NCBI RefSeq assembly: GCF_037055275.1
Contig: NZ_CP146343.1
Span: forward strand, 506,001-570,000
Origin: Pseudomonas sp. ML2-2023-3
GTDB taxonomy: Bacteria; Pseudomonadota; Gammaproteobacteria; Pseudomonadales; Pseudomonadaceae
Direction of reading: 5' to 3'
Length of the DNA: 64,000 bases
Part shown: positions 29,748 to 38,934 of the stretch, piece after piece
How positions within the stretch are numbered: the stretch's first letter is position 1
Layout: every line of letters begins with the position of its first letter
Translations under genes and position numbers: made by a program
The notes under the pieces: model-generated
Database searches by the model: none
What the model saw: the letters and a program-made list of their open reading frames with translations, nothing else
What the model was told of the DNA's origin: nothing

Positions 29748-29833
29748 GTGGGAGCGGGCTTGCTCGCGATAAAGGCGACGCGGTGAGTCAGATGCACCGT
29801 GTTGATAGCATCGCAAGCAAGCCCGCGCCCACA
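29748..29833. repeat. REP doublet with the GTGGGAGCGGG core
   Basis: Inverted arms GTGGGAGCGGGCTTGCTCGC and GCAAGCAAGCCCGCGCCCAC flank about 45 nt, directly after the stop of the importer operon. The right arm has two base changes from the core. Confidence 0.85.
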
Positions 29834-30002
29834 GAAAAACCGACCTGACACGGCACTTAAATCGCACACAAAAAAACGAATTATCCCGGAAGAGCTAACG
29901 TCATTGCTTTCGTGCTTCATATCAATGCATCTGACATCACGCGTTGGCGCGAGCCTTTGATCGTGGCACGATGTTCAGGTTATCGACCGAGACCCCTCAA
30001 CC

Positions 30003-31505
30003 ATGCCCCAATCCCAAGCCAAGAATCCGTCCCTGATCGCCGCCATCGATCTGGGTTCTAACAGCTTTCACATGGTGGTGGCCAAGGCCCAGAATGGCGA
30101 AATCCGCATTCTTGAACGTCTTGGTGAAAAGGTGCAGTTAGCTGCCGGCATCGACGAAGAACGCAAACTCACCGAAGAATCCATGCAACGCGGGCTCGAT
30201 TGCCTCAAGCGTTTTGCCCAGCTGATCAACGGCATGCCGTTGGGCGCTGTGCGCATTGTGGGGACTAACGCATTGCGCGAGGCGCGTAACCGCAACGAAT
30301 TTATCGTGCGCGCCGAAGAGATCCTGGGGCACACCGTCGAAGTTATTTCCGGTCGCGAAGAAGCGCGCCTTATCTATCTTGGCGTCTCCCACACCCTCGC
30401 CGACACGCCGGGCAAGCGCCTGGTGGCCGACATTGGCGGCGGCAGTACCGAATTCATTATTGGCCAGCGCTTTGAACCGCTGCTGCGCGAAAGCCTGCAG
30501 ATGGGCTGCGTCAGCTTCACCCAGCGTTATTTCCGCGACGGCAAGATCACCCCGGCTCGCTATGCCCAGGCCTACACGGCTGCGCGTCTTGAAATCATGA
30601 GCATTGAGCACGCCCTGCACCGCTTGACCTGGGATGAAGCGATCGGCTCCTCAGGCACCATTCGGGCCATCGGCCTGGCCCTCAAGGCGGGCGGTCATGG
30701 CAATGGCGAGGTGAATGCCGAAGGCCTGTCCTGGCTCAAGCGCAAGCTGTTCAAGCTGGGTGAAGTGGACAAGATCGACTTTGAAGGCATCAAGCCCGAC
30801 CGCCGAACCATTTTCCCTGCCGGGCTGGCGATTCTTGAAGCCGTGTTCGACGCTCTTGAACTGCAACGCATGGACCACTGTGACGGCGCACTGCGTGAAG
30901 GCGTGCTGTACGACCTGCTGGGCCGTCATCACCACGAAGACGTGCGTGAGCGTACCCTCAGCTCGCTGATGGACCGCTATCACGTCGACCGCGAGCAAGC
31001 CGCCAGGGTTGAACGCAAAGCCCTGCGCGCCTTTGATCAAGTCGCCAAGTCGTGGGACCTCAAAGACGGTGTCTGGCGTGAACTGCTGGGCTGGGCGGCA
31101 AAGGTGCATGAAGTCGGGCTGGACATTGCCCACTATCACTACCACAAGCACGGCGCCTATCTGATCGAGCACTCCGACCTTGCCGGTTTCTCACGTGAAG
31201 ACCAGCTAATGCTCGCGCTGCTGGTGCGCGGTCATCGTCGAAATATTCCAAAAGACAAGTTCGCCGAATTTGGCGAGGACGGCATCAAGCTGATTCGCCT
31301 GTGCGTGCTGCTGCGTTTTGCGATCCTGTTCTACCACATCCGTGGCAACCAGGAAGCTTCGCAGGTCAAGCTGCGCGCCGAGGGCGATCACCTTGAGGTG
31401 ATCTTCCCCGAGGGCTGGCTTGAGCAAAACCCCCTGACCCAGGCCGACTTCGAACAAGAAGCTCAATGGCTGACCCGGGTCGGGATTGTGCTGACGGTGT
31501 CCTGA
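30003..31505 (+). CDS. ppx: Exopolyphosphatase
   Basis: A 500-aa Ppx/GppA phosphatase that releases phosphate from polyphosphate chain ends. The actin-like ATPase fold motifs are present: [16 protein letters not shown] (phosphate 1), [11 protein letters not shown] (phosphate 2) and a catalytic Glu region in [15 protein letters not shown]. The C-terminal half is the HD-like domain with [17 protein letters not shown]. It converges on ppk, 61 bp away, with a perfect REP hairpin between the stops. trxA, usually next to ppx in Pseudomonas as I recall, is 4 kb away here. Confidence 0.95.
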   Translation: MPQSQAKNPSLIAAIDLGSNSFHMVVAKAQNGEIRILERLGEKVQLAAGIDEERKLTEESMQRGLDCLKRFAQLINGMPLGAVRIVGTNALREARNRNEFIVRAEEILGHTVEVISGREEARLIYLGVSHTLADTPGKRLVADIGGGSTEFIIGQRFEPLLRESLQMGCVSFTQRYFRDGKITPARYAQAYTAARLEIMSIEHALHRLTWDEAIGSSGTIRAIGLALKAGGHGNGEVNAEGLSWLKRKLFKLGEVDKIDFEGIKPDRRTIFPAGLAILEAVFDALELQRMDHCDGALREGVLYDLLGRHHHEDVRERTLSSLMDRYHVDREQAARVERKALRAFDQVAKSWDLKDGVWRELLGWAAKVHEVGLDIAHYHYHKHGAYLIEHSDLAGFSREDQLMLALLVRGHRRNIPKDKFAEFGEDGIKLIRLCVLLRFAILFYHIRGNQEASQVKLRAEGDHLEVIFPEGWLEQNPLTQADFEQEAQWLTRVGIVLTVS

Positions 31506-31526
31506 CCCGACACCATTCAAACCAAC

Positions 31527-31556
31527 TGTGGGAGCGGGCAAGCCCGCTCCCACAGG
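31527..31556. repeat. Minimal REP hairpin between ppx and ppk stops
   Basis: CTGTGGGAGCGGGC and its perfect inverted copy are separated by only AA, giving a 14-bp stem. It is a REP doublet collapsed to its outer arms and sits midway between two convergent stops, where it can act as a bidirectional transcript-end hairpin. No T-run follows on either strand. Confidence 0.85.
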
Positions 31557-31566
31557 GGTTACAGCG

Positions 31567-33804
31567 TTATACCGAAGGCCCGGTGCTCACCGTCAATACG
31601 GGCAGGCTCAAACGCTCCAGCAAGGTTGCCTGGGCGCTGCGCGGGTTCTGGTTACCGGTTGGCGTGTTACGGATGTAACGGCCGTCCGATTGCAGACTCC
31701 AGCTGTGGGTGTTGTCGGTCAGGTAGCACTCCAGCTCTTTCTTGACCCGCAAAATCAGCTTTTTACCCTCGACCGGGAAGCACGTCTCGACGCGTTTATC
31801 GAGGTTGCGCTCCATCCAGTCGGCACTGGACAGGAACATCTGCTCTTCGCCGCCGTTGAGGAAGTAGAACACCCGCGTGTGCTCCAGGAAGCGGCCGATA
31901 ATCGAGCGCACGTGGATGTTGTGCGAGACACCCGGAATGCCCGGACGCAGGCAGCACATCCCACGCACAATCAGATCGATTCGCACACCAGCCTGGCTGG
32001 CCTTGTACAGCGCCCGAATGATTTTCGGGTCGGTCAGCGAGTTGAACTTGGCGATGATATGCGCCGGTTTGCCTTCAACCGCGAACTGGGTCTCGCGGGC
32101 AATCATGTCGAGCATGCCTTTCTTCAACGTGAATGGCGCATGCAGCAGTTTTTTCATGCGCAACGTCTTGCCCATGCCGATCAGCTGGCTGAACAGCTTG
32201 CCTACGTCTTCACACAGCGCGTCGTCCGAGGTCAACAGGCTGTAATCGGTGTAGAGCTTGGCGTTGCCGGCGTGATAGTTGCCGGTACCCAAGTGCGCGT
32301 AACGCACGATCTCCCCTGCCTCACGGCGCAGAATCAGCATCATCTTGGCGTGGGTCTTGAAGCCGACCACACCGTAGATCACCACCGCACCGGCCGCTTG
32401 CAGACGGCTGGCCAGTTGCAGGTTGGACTCTTCGTCAAAACGCGCACGCAGCTCGATCACCGCGGTCACTTCTTTACCGTTACGCGCGGCATCGACCAGC
32501 GCATCCACGATTTCAGAGTTGGCACCGCTGCGGTACAGGGTTTGGCGCACGGCCAGTACATGGGGGTCTTTGGCCGCCTGGCGCAGCAAATCCACGACCG
32601 GGGTAAACGACTCAAACGGGTGCAGCAGCAAAATATCCTGCTTGCTGACCACGCTGAAAATATTCTCGCTGTTCTGCAGCAGCTTCGGGATGGCCGGGGT
32701 AAACGGCGTGTATTGCAGCTCAGGGTGGCTATCGAGCCCCGTGATACTGAACAGACGCGTGAGGTTCACCGGGCCATTGACCTGATACAACTCGGTTTCA
32801 TGCAGGCTGAACTGCTTGAGCAGGTAGTCGGACAAATGCTTGGGGCAGGTGTCGGCGACTTCCAGGCGTACGGCATCGCCGTAACGACGAGAGAACAACT
32901 CGCCACGCAGGGCACGGGCCAGGTCTTCTACATCTTCGGTATCGACCGCCAGATCGGCGTTACGGGTCAGGCGGAACTGGTAGCAGCCTTTTACCTTCAT
33001 GCCCTGAAACAGGTCATCGGCGTGGGCGTGGATCATCGACGACAGGAACACGTAGTTGTCCCCTGCGCCGCCTACCTCTTCAGGCAACCTGATCACACGA
33101 GGCAACAGGCGCGGTGCCGGGATAATCGCCAGACCCGAATCACGACCGAAGGCATCGATGCCTTCAAGCTCGACGATAAAGTTCAGGCTCTTGTTCACCA
33201 GAAGCGGGAACGGGTGCGTTGGGTCCAGGCCAATCGGGGTGATGATCGGCGCGATTTCGTCGCGGAAGAACTTGCGTACCCACGCCTTGATCTTGGTGTT
33301 CCAGTGCCGGCGACGAATAAAGCGCACCTGATGCTTTTCAAGTTCGGGCAGCAGGATGTCGTTGAGGATCGCGTATTGGCGATCCACATGGCCATGCACC
33401 AGCTCACTGATGCGGGCCAGCGCCTGATGCGGCTGTAAACCATCAGCACCGGCCTGTTCACGGGCGAAGGTGATTTGCTTCTTCAGGCCCGCGACACGAA
33501 TCTCAAAAAACTCATCCAGGTTGCTGGAGAAAATCAGCAGGAACTTCAACCGCTCAAGCAGCGGGTAGGACTCATCCAGCGCTTGTTCCAGCACGCGAAT
33601 GTTGAACTGCAATTGCGACAGCTCACGATGGATATACAGGCTGCTGTCATCAAGGCCAGGAACGGCAATCGCCGGATGCACCGCCGCATGCGTCTCGGCC
33701 ACGGCAGGCGCAGGGGCTTGAGGTTCAGGCGGGGTTTCAGAGACTGGCTCAGCAATCGGCTGAGCTTCAGTGGCAACGATTTCAGCAAGTCCTTCGGTAT
33801 TCAT
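31567..33804 (-). CDS. ppk: Polyphosphate kinase 1
   Basis: A 745-aa PPK1 that makes inorganic polyphosphate from ATP. After a nonconserved Pro/Ala/Glu-rich N-terminal tail of about 50 residues comes the N domain ([38 protein letters not shown]). The two phospholipase-D-like catalytic domains follow, with the phosphorylated-His motif [20 protein letters not shown] and [15 protein letters not shown]. The N-terminal tail is longer than in E. coli Ppk. Convergent with ppx. Confidence 0.96.
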   Translation of the reverse strand: MNTEGLAEIVATEAQPIAEPVSETPPEPQAPAPAVAETHAAVHPAIAVPGLDDSSLYIHRELSQLQFNIRVLEQALDESYPLLERLKFLLIFSSNLDEFFEIRVAGLKKQITFAREQAGADGLQPHQALARISELVHGHVDRQYAILNDILLPELEKHQVRFIRRRHWNTKIKAWVRKFFRDEIAPIITPIGLDPTHPFPLLVNKSLNFIVELEGIDAFGRDSGLAIIPAPRLLPRVIRLPEEVGGAGDNYVFLSSMIHAHADDLFQGMKVKGCYQFRLTRNADLAVDTEDVEDLARALRGELFSRRYGDAVRLEVADTCPKHLSDYLLKQFSLHETELYQVNGPVNLTRLFSITGLDSHPELQYTPFTPAIPKLLQNSENIFSVVSKQDILLLHPFESFTPVVDLLRQAAKDPHVLAVRQTLYRSGANSEIVDALVDAARNGKEVTAVIELRARFDEESNLQLASRLQAAGAVVIYGVVGFKTHAKMMLILRREAGEIVRYAHLGTGNYHAGNAKLYTDYSLLTSDDALCEDVGKLFSQLIGMGKTLRMKKLLHAPFTLKKGMLDMIARETQFAVEGKPAHIIAKFNSLTDPKIIRALYKASQAGVRIDLIVRGMCCLRPGIPGVSHNIHVRSIIGRFLEHTRVFYFLNGGEEQMFLSSADWMERNLDKRVETCFPVEGKKLILRVKKELECYLTDNTHSWSLQSDGRYIRNTPTGNQNPRSAQATLLERLSLPVLTVSTGPSV

Positions 33805-34250
33805 TGAATGATCCTGTAAGAGCGGGTTTGACTCTCGTAACAGTTAAGCGACACCAGCAGTCAAGTTGTCAGAATGCCATCAACGCCAGCGGGTTTAAAC
33901 CGCTCCAAGGCGCTTTATGCGGGCCTGAGCCTGGTTAGAGGGCGATTTATTGAAATTGTTTCCAGAGGCACCGGCATGTGGGAGCGGGCTTGCTCGCGAT
34001 GGCATCACCCGTGCTTGCCTGCCAGGCCGCATAGCCCCCATCGCAGGCAAGCCAGTCCCCACAGGTTTGAGGCAATAATCACCTCGCGCATGGTTATAGC
34101 GCCTTGCCATGAACACTAGATGACAACGCTAATGATGTAGGTCAAATACACATGATTTGTAGGATTTGTTAACGCTAAGTCACATTTCGATACTTTCCCG
34201 AACGTCCCTTAAGGCGTAGGCTGCGCGTTCATTTCGCCAGCATCCAGACA
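33805..34250. other. Intergenic region between ppk and dedA, with one REP doublet
   Basis: The 446 bp hold the divergent promoters of ppk and dedA and the REP doublet at 33977-34063. Frames through the REP are low-quality and unsupported by ribosome sites. No coding gene or RNA gene was recognised. The last 110 bp before dedA are AT-rich. Confidence 0.6.
33977..34063. repeat. Diverged REP doublet
   Basis: The left arm TGTGGGAGCGGGCTTGCTCG is intact. The right arm (TCGCAGGCAAGCCAGTCCCC followed by ACA) has several changes, and the spacer is partly symmetric on its own (TGCCTGCCAGGC). This looks like an old copy. Confidence 0.75.
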
Positions 34251-34871
34251 ATGCTCCAACAATTTCTTCAAGAATTCGGCTACTTCGCCCTGTTTCTAGG
34301 GACGTTCTTTGAAGGTGAGACCATTCTGGTTCTCGCAGGCTTCTTGGCGTTCCGCGGATACATGGACCTCAAACTGGTCATGATCGTGGCGTTCCTCGGC
34401 AGTTATGCCGGTGATCAGCTGTGGTACTTCCTGGGGCGCAAGCACGGCCGCAAACTGTTGGCGCGCAAACCGCGCTGGCAACTTATGGGCGACAAGGCTC
34501 TGGAGCACATTCGCAGGCACCCGGACATCTGGGTCTTGAGTTTTCGCTTCGTCTACGGCCTGCGCACCGTCATGCCTGTGGCAATTGGTCTGTCGGGATA
34601 CCCTCCTGGCCGCTACCTGCTGCTCAACGGGATTGGCGCGGCCATCTGGGCCATCGCCCTGGCCACCGCCGCCTACCACTTTGGCGCCGTGCTCGAAGGC
34701 TTGCTGGGCAACGTCAAGAAGTATGAGCTGTGGGTGCTTGGTGCCCTGCTGCTGATCGGCCTGTGCCTGTGGGCCCGACGCCGCTTCAAGAATGCGCGCC
34801 TGGCCAAACAGACTGCACTTGAAGAGAAGAACAAGACCAGCGTTGAGGTCAGCAACCCGCCAGCTGAGTGA
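34251..34871 (+). CDS. DedA-family inner-membrane protein
   Basis: A 206-aa protein with about five membrane segments and the DedA/SNARE-associated core: GTFFEGETILVLAGFLAFRG, then GSYAGDQLWYFLGRKHGRK and the FRFVYGLRTVMPVAIGLSG loop with its conserved Arg. DedA proteins are thought to be proton-coupled lipid flippases (undecaprenyl phosphate or phospholipid). The C-terminal tail is basic, then acidic. Its last 23 nt overlap the convergent desaturase-family gene. Confidence 0.92.
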   Translation: MLQQFLQEFGYFALFLGTFFEGETILVLAGFLAFRGYMDLKLVMIVAFLGSYAGDQLWYFLGRKHGRKLLARKPRWQLMGDKALEHIRRHPDIWVLSFRFVYGLRTVMPVAIGLSGYPPGRYLLLNGIGAAIWAIALATAAYHFGAVLEGLLGNVKKYELWVLGALLLIGLCLWARRRFKNARLAKQTALEEKNKTSVEVSNPPAE

Positions 34872-36087
34872 TGCGGTTTCGGCACATGTACAGCCCCATC
34901 ACGCTCAACACGGTGTAACTGAACAGGCCGACCCAGCCCAATGCGCTGGCCGGCCACAGCCCCGCCCAAGGGGCCAGCCAGACCAGCGGCACATTAAGCG
35001 CCAGGCGCAACCACTCAAGCTTCAGCGCCCAGGGCCGATTCTCCAGCCCGGCACCCAGCACGAACAATCCCAACGCCATAGCGCCCCATCCCAGCATCAA
35101 TGCCGGGGTTGGCAATGTCTCGCCCACGTTCAGCAAGTAACTGCCCAGCGCCACATAAACCGCGAATTGCACCGCGATATACAGCTGCTGACGCAATGGC
35201 AACGCGATCTCGAACTTTTCGAACTGGCTTAAATCCGGTTTACCCATCGGGTATTTCATCGCCACATCCGCCGGGCGCCAGCCCGTGGGCATGAACCAGA
35301 TTCGCAGCTTGTCCCGCCAGCGTTGGGTACGTCGTGCATCGGCCAGTAACTGGCCATAAAACTGCCAGTTTGCCCACAGTGGGTTCCAGCTTTTCAGCGG
35401 TGTAGTCACGCCATAAATAACCGGCTCTGCGTCGTCCTCTTCCTGGAAGGTGCCAAACAATCGGTCCCAGAGAATGAACACACCCCCGTAATTACGATCC
35501 ATGTAGAGAGCATTCTGCCCATGGTGAGCCCGATGATTGGAAGGCGTCACAAAGAACCACTCGAACCACCCCAGTTTGGGTACATGCCGGGTATGGACCC
35601 AGAATTGATAGAGCAGGTTAAGCGTCGCCACAGTGGCAAACACCAGCAGCGGCACGCCCAGCACTGCCATCGGCAGGTAAAAGACCCAGCCGAACACAAA
35701 CCCGGTACTGGTTTGGCGCAGGGCGGTGGACAAGTTGTAGTCTTCACTCTGGTGGTGCACCGAGTGTGCGGCCCACAGCACATTGCGCTCATGCCCGAGA
35801 CGATGGTGCCAGTAGTAGCAAAAGTCGTAGAACACGAAAGCAAACAACCAGACCCACAGGCTGTCTTCCGGCAGTTGCAGCAGTGCCAGATACTTCAGCG
35901 CCAGCGCATAAGTGATCAGCCCTACGCCTTTGGTCAGCAAACCGGTGGTGGTCGACAGCACGCCGGCGCTCAGGCTGCTGATGGTGTCTGCCAGGCGATA
36001 AGTACGCATCCCGCGCCAGCGGTCGGCCAGCAGCTCGACAGCAATCAGCACAAAGAAAAACGGAACTGCATACAGAATCAGCTTCAT
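34849..36087 (-). CDS. Sterol desaturase/fatty-acid hydroxylase family membrane protein
   Basis: A 412-aa integral membrane protein with the eight-histidine diiron motif: HHRLGH, HSVHH and HRAHH (in PSNRAHHG-like PSNHRAHHGQN). Several membrane helices precede and follow it. The family hydroxylates or desaturates lipids; the bacterial substrate is not known. The C-terminal 110 residues form an extra block of four hydrophobic helices. The ATG at 36087 (MKLILYAVPFFFV) begins the first helix. It is convergent with dedA and divergent from elbB. Confidence 0.9.
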   Translation of the reverse strand: MKLILYAVPFFFVLIAVELLADRWRGMRTYRLADTISSLSAGVLSTTTGLLTKGVGLITYALALKYLALLQLPEDSLWVWLFAFVFYDFCYYWHHRLGHERNVLWAAHSVHHQSEDYNLSTALRQTSTGFVFGWVFYLPMAVLGVPLLVFATVATLNLLYQFWVHTRHVPKLGWFEWFFVTPSNHRAHHGQNALYMDRNYGGVFILWDRLFGTFQEEDDAEPVIYGVTTPLKSWNPLWANWQFYGQLLADARRTQRWRDKLRIWFMPTGWRPADVAMKYPMGKPDLSQFEKFEIALPLRQQLYIAVQFAVYVALGSYLLNVGETLPTPALMLGWGAMALGLFVLGAGLENRPWALKLEWLRLALNVPLVWLAPWAGLWPASALGWVGLFSYTVLSVMGLYMCRNRITQLAGC

Positions 36088-36195
36088 GGCACACCCCGAC
36101 CGACGATCCATCAAGCGTAGGCGGACTTAGTGCGAAACCCTATGGCATCAAGCGCCAAATCAGGCGACATTAACGCCATGAACAAGGAGACCGAC

Positions 36196-36861
36196 ATGAC
36201 CACAAAAAAAGTTGCCGTCATTCTTTCGGGTTGCGGCGTCTATGACGGCGCCGAGATCCATGAAAGCGTGATCACCCTGCTGCGCCTCGACCAGCGCGGC
36301 GCCAAAGTGCAGTGCTTTGCACCCGACATTGCGCAACTGCACGTCATCAACCACCTGACCGGCGAACAAATGCCCGAGACGCGCAATGTGCTGGTGGAAT
36401 CAGCACGCATTGCCCGAGGTGAGATCAAGGATGTTCGTGAAGCCAGGGTCGAAGATTTTGACGCCCTGATCGTACCGGGCGGGTTTGGCGCAGCCAAAAA
36501 CCTGTCCAGCTTTGCCACTCAAGGCGCCGCGTGCACGGTCCAGGCTGACGTTCTGCGCGTGGCCGAGGCCTTTGCCGAAGCAGGCAAACCCATTGGCCTG
36601 ATGTGTATTTCCCCCGCCATCGCCGCCAAGATTTATGGCCCTGGCGTGATCTGCACCATCGGTACGGACGCCGATACCGCTGCGGCAGTCACCAAGATGG
36701 GAGGCTCCCACGAAGAGTGCGAGGTATCGGAAATTGTCGAAGACAAGGCCCGCAAACTGGTGAGCACACCGGCCTACATGCTTGCCACATCCATCAGCGA
36801 AGCAGCGTCCGGCATCAACAAGATGGTTGATCGGGTGCTGGAACTCACTCAAAAGAACTGA
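36196..36861 (+). CDS. elbB: Glyoxalase ElbB (DJ-1/PfpI family)
   Basis: A 221-aa cytoplasmic protein: VAVILSGCGVYDGAEIHESV at the N-terminus, the LIVPGGFGAAKNLSSFA loop and the nucleophile elbow GLMCISPA with Cys. This insert pattern separates ElbB from other DJ-1 proteins. E. coli ElbB has glyoxalase activity and was first linked to isoprenoid synthesis. The ATG at 36196 has AAGGAG at ideal spacing; an upstream extension is not supported. Confidence 0.93.
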   Translation: MTTKKVAVILSGCGVYDGAEIHESVITLLRLDQRGAKVQCFAPDIAQLHVINHLTGEQMPETRNVLVESARIARGEIKDVREARVEDFDALIVPGGFGAAKNLSSFATQGAACTVQADVLRVAEAFAEAGKPIGLMCISPAIAAKIYGPGVICTIGTDADTAAAVTKMGGSHEECEVSEIVEDKARKLVSTPAYMLATSISEAASGINKMVDRVLELTQKN

Positions 36862-37314
36862 TCAGCCCCGCGCCAGCCGCGTCAGGATGCGGTCAAGAGC
36901 ATTGGCGAACGCCTGTTTTTCGCGTTCGCCATAGGCGCCTTGCCCGCCACTGACCTGACCTTGCTCACGCAGATCGGTAAACAGATTGCGCACCGCCAAC
37001 CGCTCCCCCATGTTCTGCGGATCAAACTCCTTGCCCCGCGGGTCCAGCGCCGCCACGCCCTTTTTCACCAGCCGGTCGGCCAGAGGCACATCACTGCAAA
37101 TCACCAGCTCACCGGGCACCGCGTGCTCCACCAAGTAGTCATCCGCCGCATCCGGGCCGCTGGGCACCACAATCAGTTTGACCAGCGCGTAGGTCGGCTT
37201 GATCTGGCTCTGCCCCGCCACCAGCACCACCTCGAACTGACGCTTGAGGGCGAACTTGATGACCTGATCCTTCGCCGCCTTGGGGCAAGCGTCTGCGTCG
37301 ATCCAGACACGCAT
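36862..37314 (-). CDS. YaiI/YqxD (DUF188) family protein
   Basis: A 150-aa protein beginning MRVWIDADACPKAAKDQVIK, the family-defining acidic motif of this PIN-like nuclease group. VVPSGPDAADDYLVEHA and DVPLADRLVKKGVAALDPRG supply further conserved acidic residues. No activity is firmly established for the family. It is convergent with elbB (stops adjacent) and is the last ordinary gene before the low-GC accessory locus. Confidence 0.92.
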   Translation of the reverse strand: MRVWIDADACPKAAKDQVIKFALKRQFEVVLVAGQSQIKPTYALVKLIVVPSGPDAADDYLVEHAVPGELVICSDVPLADRLVKKGVAALDPRGKEFDPQNMGERLAVRNLFTDLREQGQVSGGQGAYGEREKQAFANALDRILTRLARG

Positions 37315-37379
37315 GGGGGTAACTCCTGAAAAATGGGCCAAGGCTATCACCTGCAAGCCAATCAGAATGGAGTACTGGC

Positions 37380-37553
37380 TCAGCCCTTGATCCTGTAGCC
37401 TCCACCTTTAGCGCCTTCATGCAATGCAGACTGAATACGCTCATACAATGCATTGGCTTCTAACGTAGTAATGGAACGCGAACAGTCCCGCAATACCACC
37501 CGCAACAAAACGTTTTCTTGCCCGGGTAAGAGCCCGAGCCGTTCAATCGCCTA
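37380..37553 (-). pseudogene. Untranslated remainder of the PheS-like ligase after an in-frame TAG
   Basis: The codon after residue 322 of the PheS-like ligase is TAG (37551-37553). The same frame then stays open for 56 codons, starting AIERLGLLPGQENVLLRVVL and including TTLEANALYERIQSALHEG, and ends at TGA (37380-37382). This is the expected second half of an FDX-ACB domain (the R...T..E.N...ERI..AL.EG pattern). A single C-to-T change of CAG would create the stop. With readthrough the protein would be 379 aa. Confidence 0.8.
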
Positions 37554-38519
37554 CACAGGCAATTCATCCATGGCCCAGCGCCCTTTGACTTGCATTTCTT
37601 CAATCCAGGCCGAGCGATCACCTGCAGCAAGCAACATCTTTTCGGTCAGCACCTCTTCACTCAAGCCCGGCGCCACTGCAAGGGAGATATCACGCGTGAT
37701 GCAAGGCAACCGCGAAACGGCCTGCCAGGGTTGCAAATCATGCATCTGGGCCTGAACGCGCTCATCAGGATCCCGTAACAAGCGAATATCGGGTATGCCC
37801 TTGCGTAACATGGTCAGGCGATCCAAGCCCATGCCCAATGCCAGACCACCATGCCTGGCAGGATCAATACCCAGTCTTTGCAAAAGCGAGGGTGCAATAC
37901 ACCCACACTCAAGCACTTCGACCGGTTGCTCCTGCGAGATCAGGTTTACCTCGATTCCGCCTTCGGTGTAGTGGTGCGGACTGTCACTGTATACCCACGC
38001 CATGTTGGGTACCGCGCACTCAAGGATGTCACCCACCAGTCTCAGCAAATGCGTACGGGTTGAGAGTGCTGGATCGCCGAGCAGCCAGATATCCATCTGA
38101 TGTGGCTCAGCACAGTGCCATCTGTCGCGGCTATCGCGCCTGAATGTAATACCGGGAGCCGCCAACAGGATGATTTCCCCTGCTTTACGGTCCTGCGCGA
38201 CACGTTGCAAAGCCCGTGGGATTTGACTGGTTGTCTGAGTACGCAACAGCGAATGCTCATCCACCCAGCGCGTATGCTCACTGCCTAACGTGACCTCTGC
38301 AGGGTCATAGCCAAGCAAACCATAGTTCTCTTGCGCCGAAACAATTCGCGGGCCTCTCAGGATCTGGCCAGCAGGCCAACCACGGCTCACCAGGCCCTCA
38401 AGTACCTCACTTAACAAAAGCCCGATGGCATGCGCTGGATTGTCCACTTCTGTGAGATCGCAAAGATCTAGAGCATTGCTGACCGAAAGTGCACAAATAT
38501 ACTTTTTTGACGAAAGCAT
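37551..38519 (-). CDS. PheS-like class II ligase with truncated FDX-ACB domain (SrmL-like)
   Basis: 322 aa to the TAG. The core aligns by eye with PheRS alpha: LLRTQT (91-96), motif 2 APGITFRRDSRD with PHQMD (139-143) where PheS has FHQME, VEVLECGCIAPSLLQRLGID, and motif 3 GMGLDRLTMLRKGIPDIR (229-246). The N-terminal tRNA-binding coiled coil of PheS is absent, and the Phe-pocket segment FPFTEPSAEV is HHYTEGGIEV (182-191). An FDX-ACB domain starts near 268 (VSRLPCITRDISL) and is cut by the stop. AGGAG lies 6 nt before the ATG. I recall RefSeq using the name SrmL, PheS-related mystery ligase, for such proteins; unverified. It probably adenylates a carboxylate and joins it to a non-tRNA acceptor (inference). 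Confidence 0.8.
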   Translation of the reverse strand: MLSSKKYICALSVSNALDLCDLTEVDNPAHAIGLLLSEVLEGLVSRGWPAGQILRGPRIVSAQENYGLLGYDPAEVTLGSEHTRWVDEHSLLRTQTTSQIPRALQRVAQDRKAGEIILLAAPGITFRRDSRDRWHCAEPHQMDIWLLGDPALSTRTHLLRLVGDILECAVPNMAWVYSDSPHHYTEGGIEVNLISQEQPVEVLECGCIAPSLLQRLGIDPARHGGLALGMGLDRLTMLRKGIPDIRLLRDPDERVQAQMHDLQPWQAVSRLPCITRDISLAVAPGLSEEVLTEKMLLAAGDRSAWIEEMQVKGRWAMDELPV

Positions 38520-38832
38520 AACGACTCCTCGCCTGGATCACGGCAAATACCAATAAGTATTAAACAGAGTGCAAAATCTAGATCAGAAACGCTTTAACTC
38601 ACAACAGAGAAACAATAAAACCCTGAAAACAAGCCAAATATCAGACAATGCCTACATAAAATTCCTACACTAATATCCGAACTTGCTAAATGAGATTAAT
38701 ACAATAGAGAAACAATATAAAAACACATGAAACGTCACTTCAACCTGCCAATCATTAGCCCTAACATAGCAACCTCCTGACACGCTCAGGCATCCAACAT
38801 ACATGTCTTACACTGCACAGCGAGGATAAATA
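38520..38832. other. AT-rich divergent promoter region of the ligase/peptide locus
   Basis: Two lines counted by hand (38641-38760) are 33% GC, against 68% in a neighbouring housekeeping line (41401-41460). It separates the minus-strand ligase from the plus-strand peptide gene and must hold both promoters. Only tiny frames without ribosome sites were found: 17 codons at 38727 and 8 codons at 38803. No RNA gene was recognised. Confidence 0.6.
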
Positions 38833-38934
38833 ATGACTAACTCAACGCTACCAAAACCAAAATTAAACCGAACCACATCCGACCCGGACAACTTCGGATG
38901 GGCTCCACTTGCCTGGGCTTTCCAGCCAGATTGA
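38833..38934 (+). CDS. 33-aa peptide, candidate precursor or carrier peptide
   Basis: ATG at 38833 is preceded by GAGGA at 7-nt spacing, and the frame ends at TGA 38932-38934. The N-terminal half is Pro/Lys/Thr-rich and basic (MTNSTLPKPKLNR). The C-terminal half is aromatic, with two Trp, two Phe and an Asp end: DPDNFGWAPLAWAFQPD. There is no signal peptide and no Cys. A leader-like basic half joined to a distinct hydrophobic C-terminus is the usual shape of a ribosomally made precursor or scaffold peptide. It sits between a PheS-like ligase and an M29-peptidase-like gene. I know of no homologue by sight. Confidence 0.7.
   Translation: MTNSTLPKPKLNRTTSDPDNFGWAPLAWAFQPD

Noticed and set aside
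33874..34119. Frames of 73-81 codons on both strands between ppk and dedA
   Set aside because: They run through a REP doublet and have no family similarity.
38727..38780. 17-codon plus-strand frame upstream of the peptide gene
   Set aside because: No ribosome site in front of it; likely chance in AT-rich DNA.
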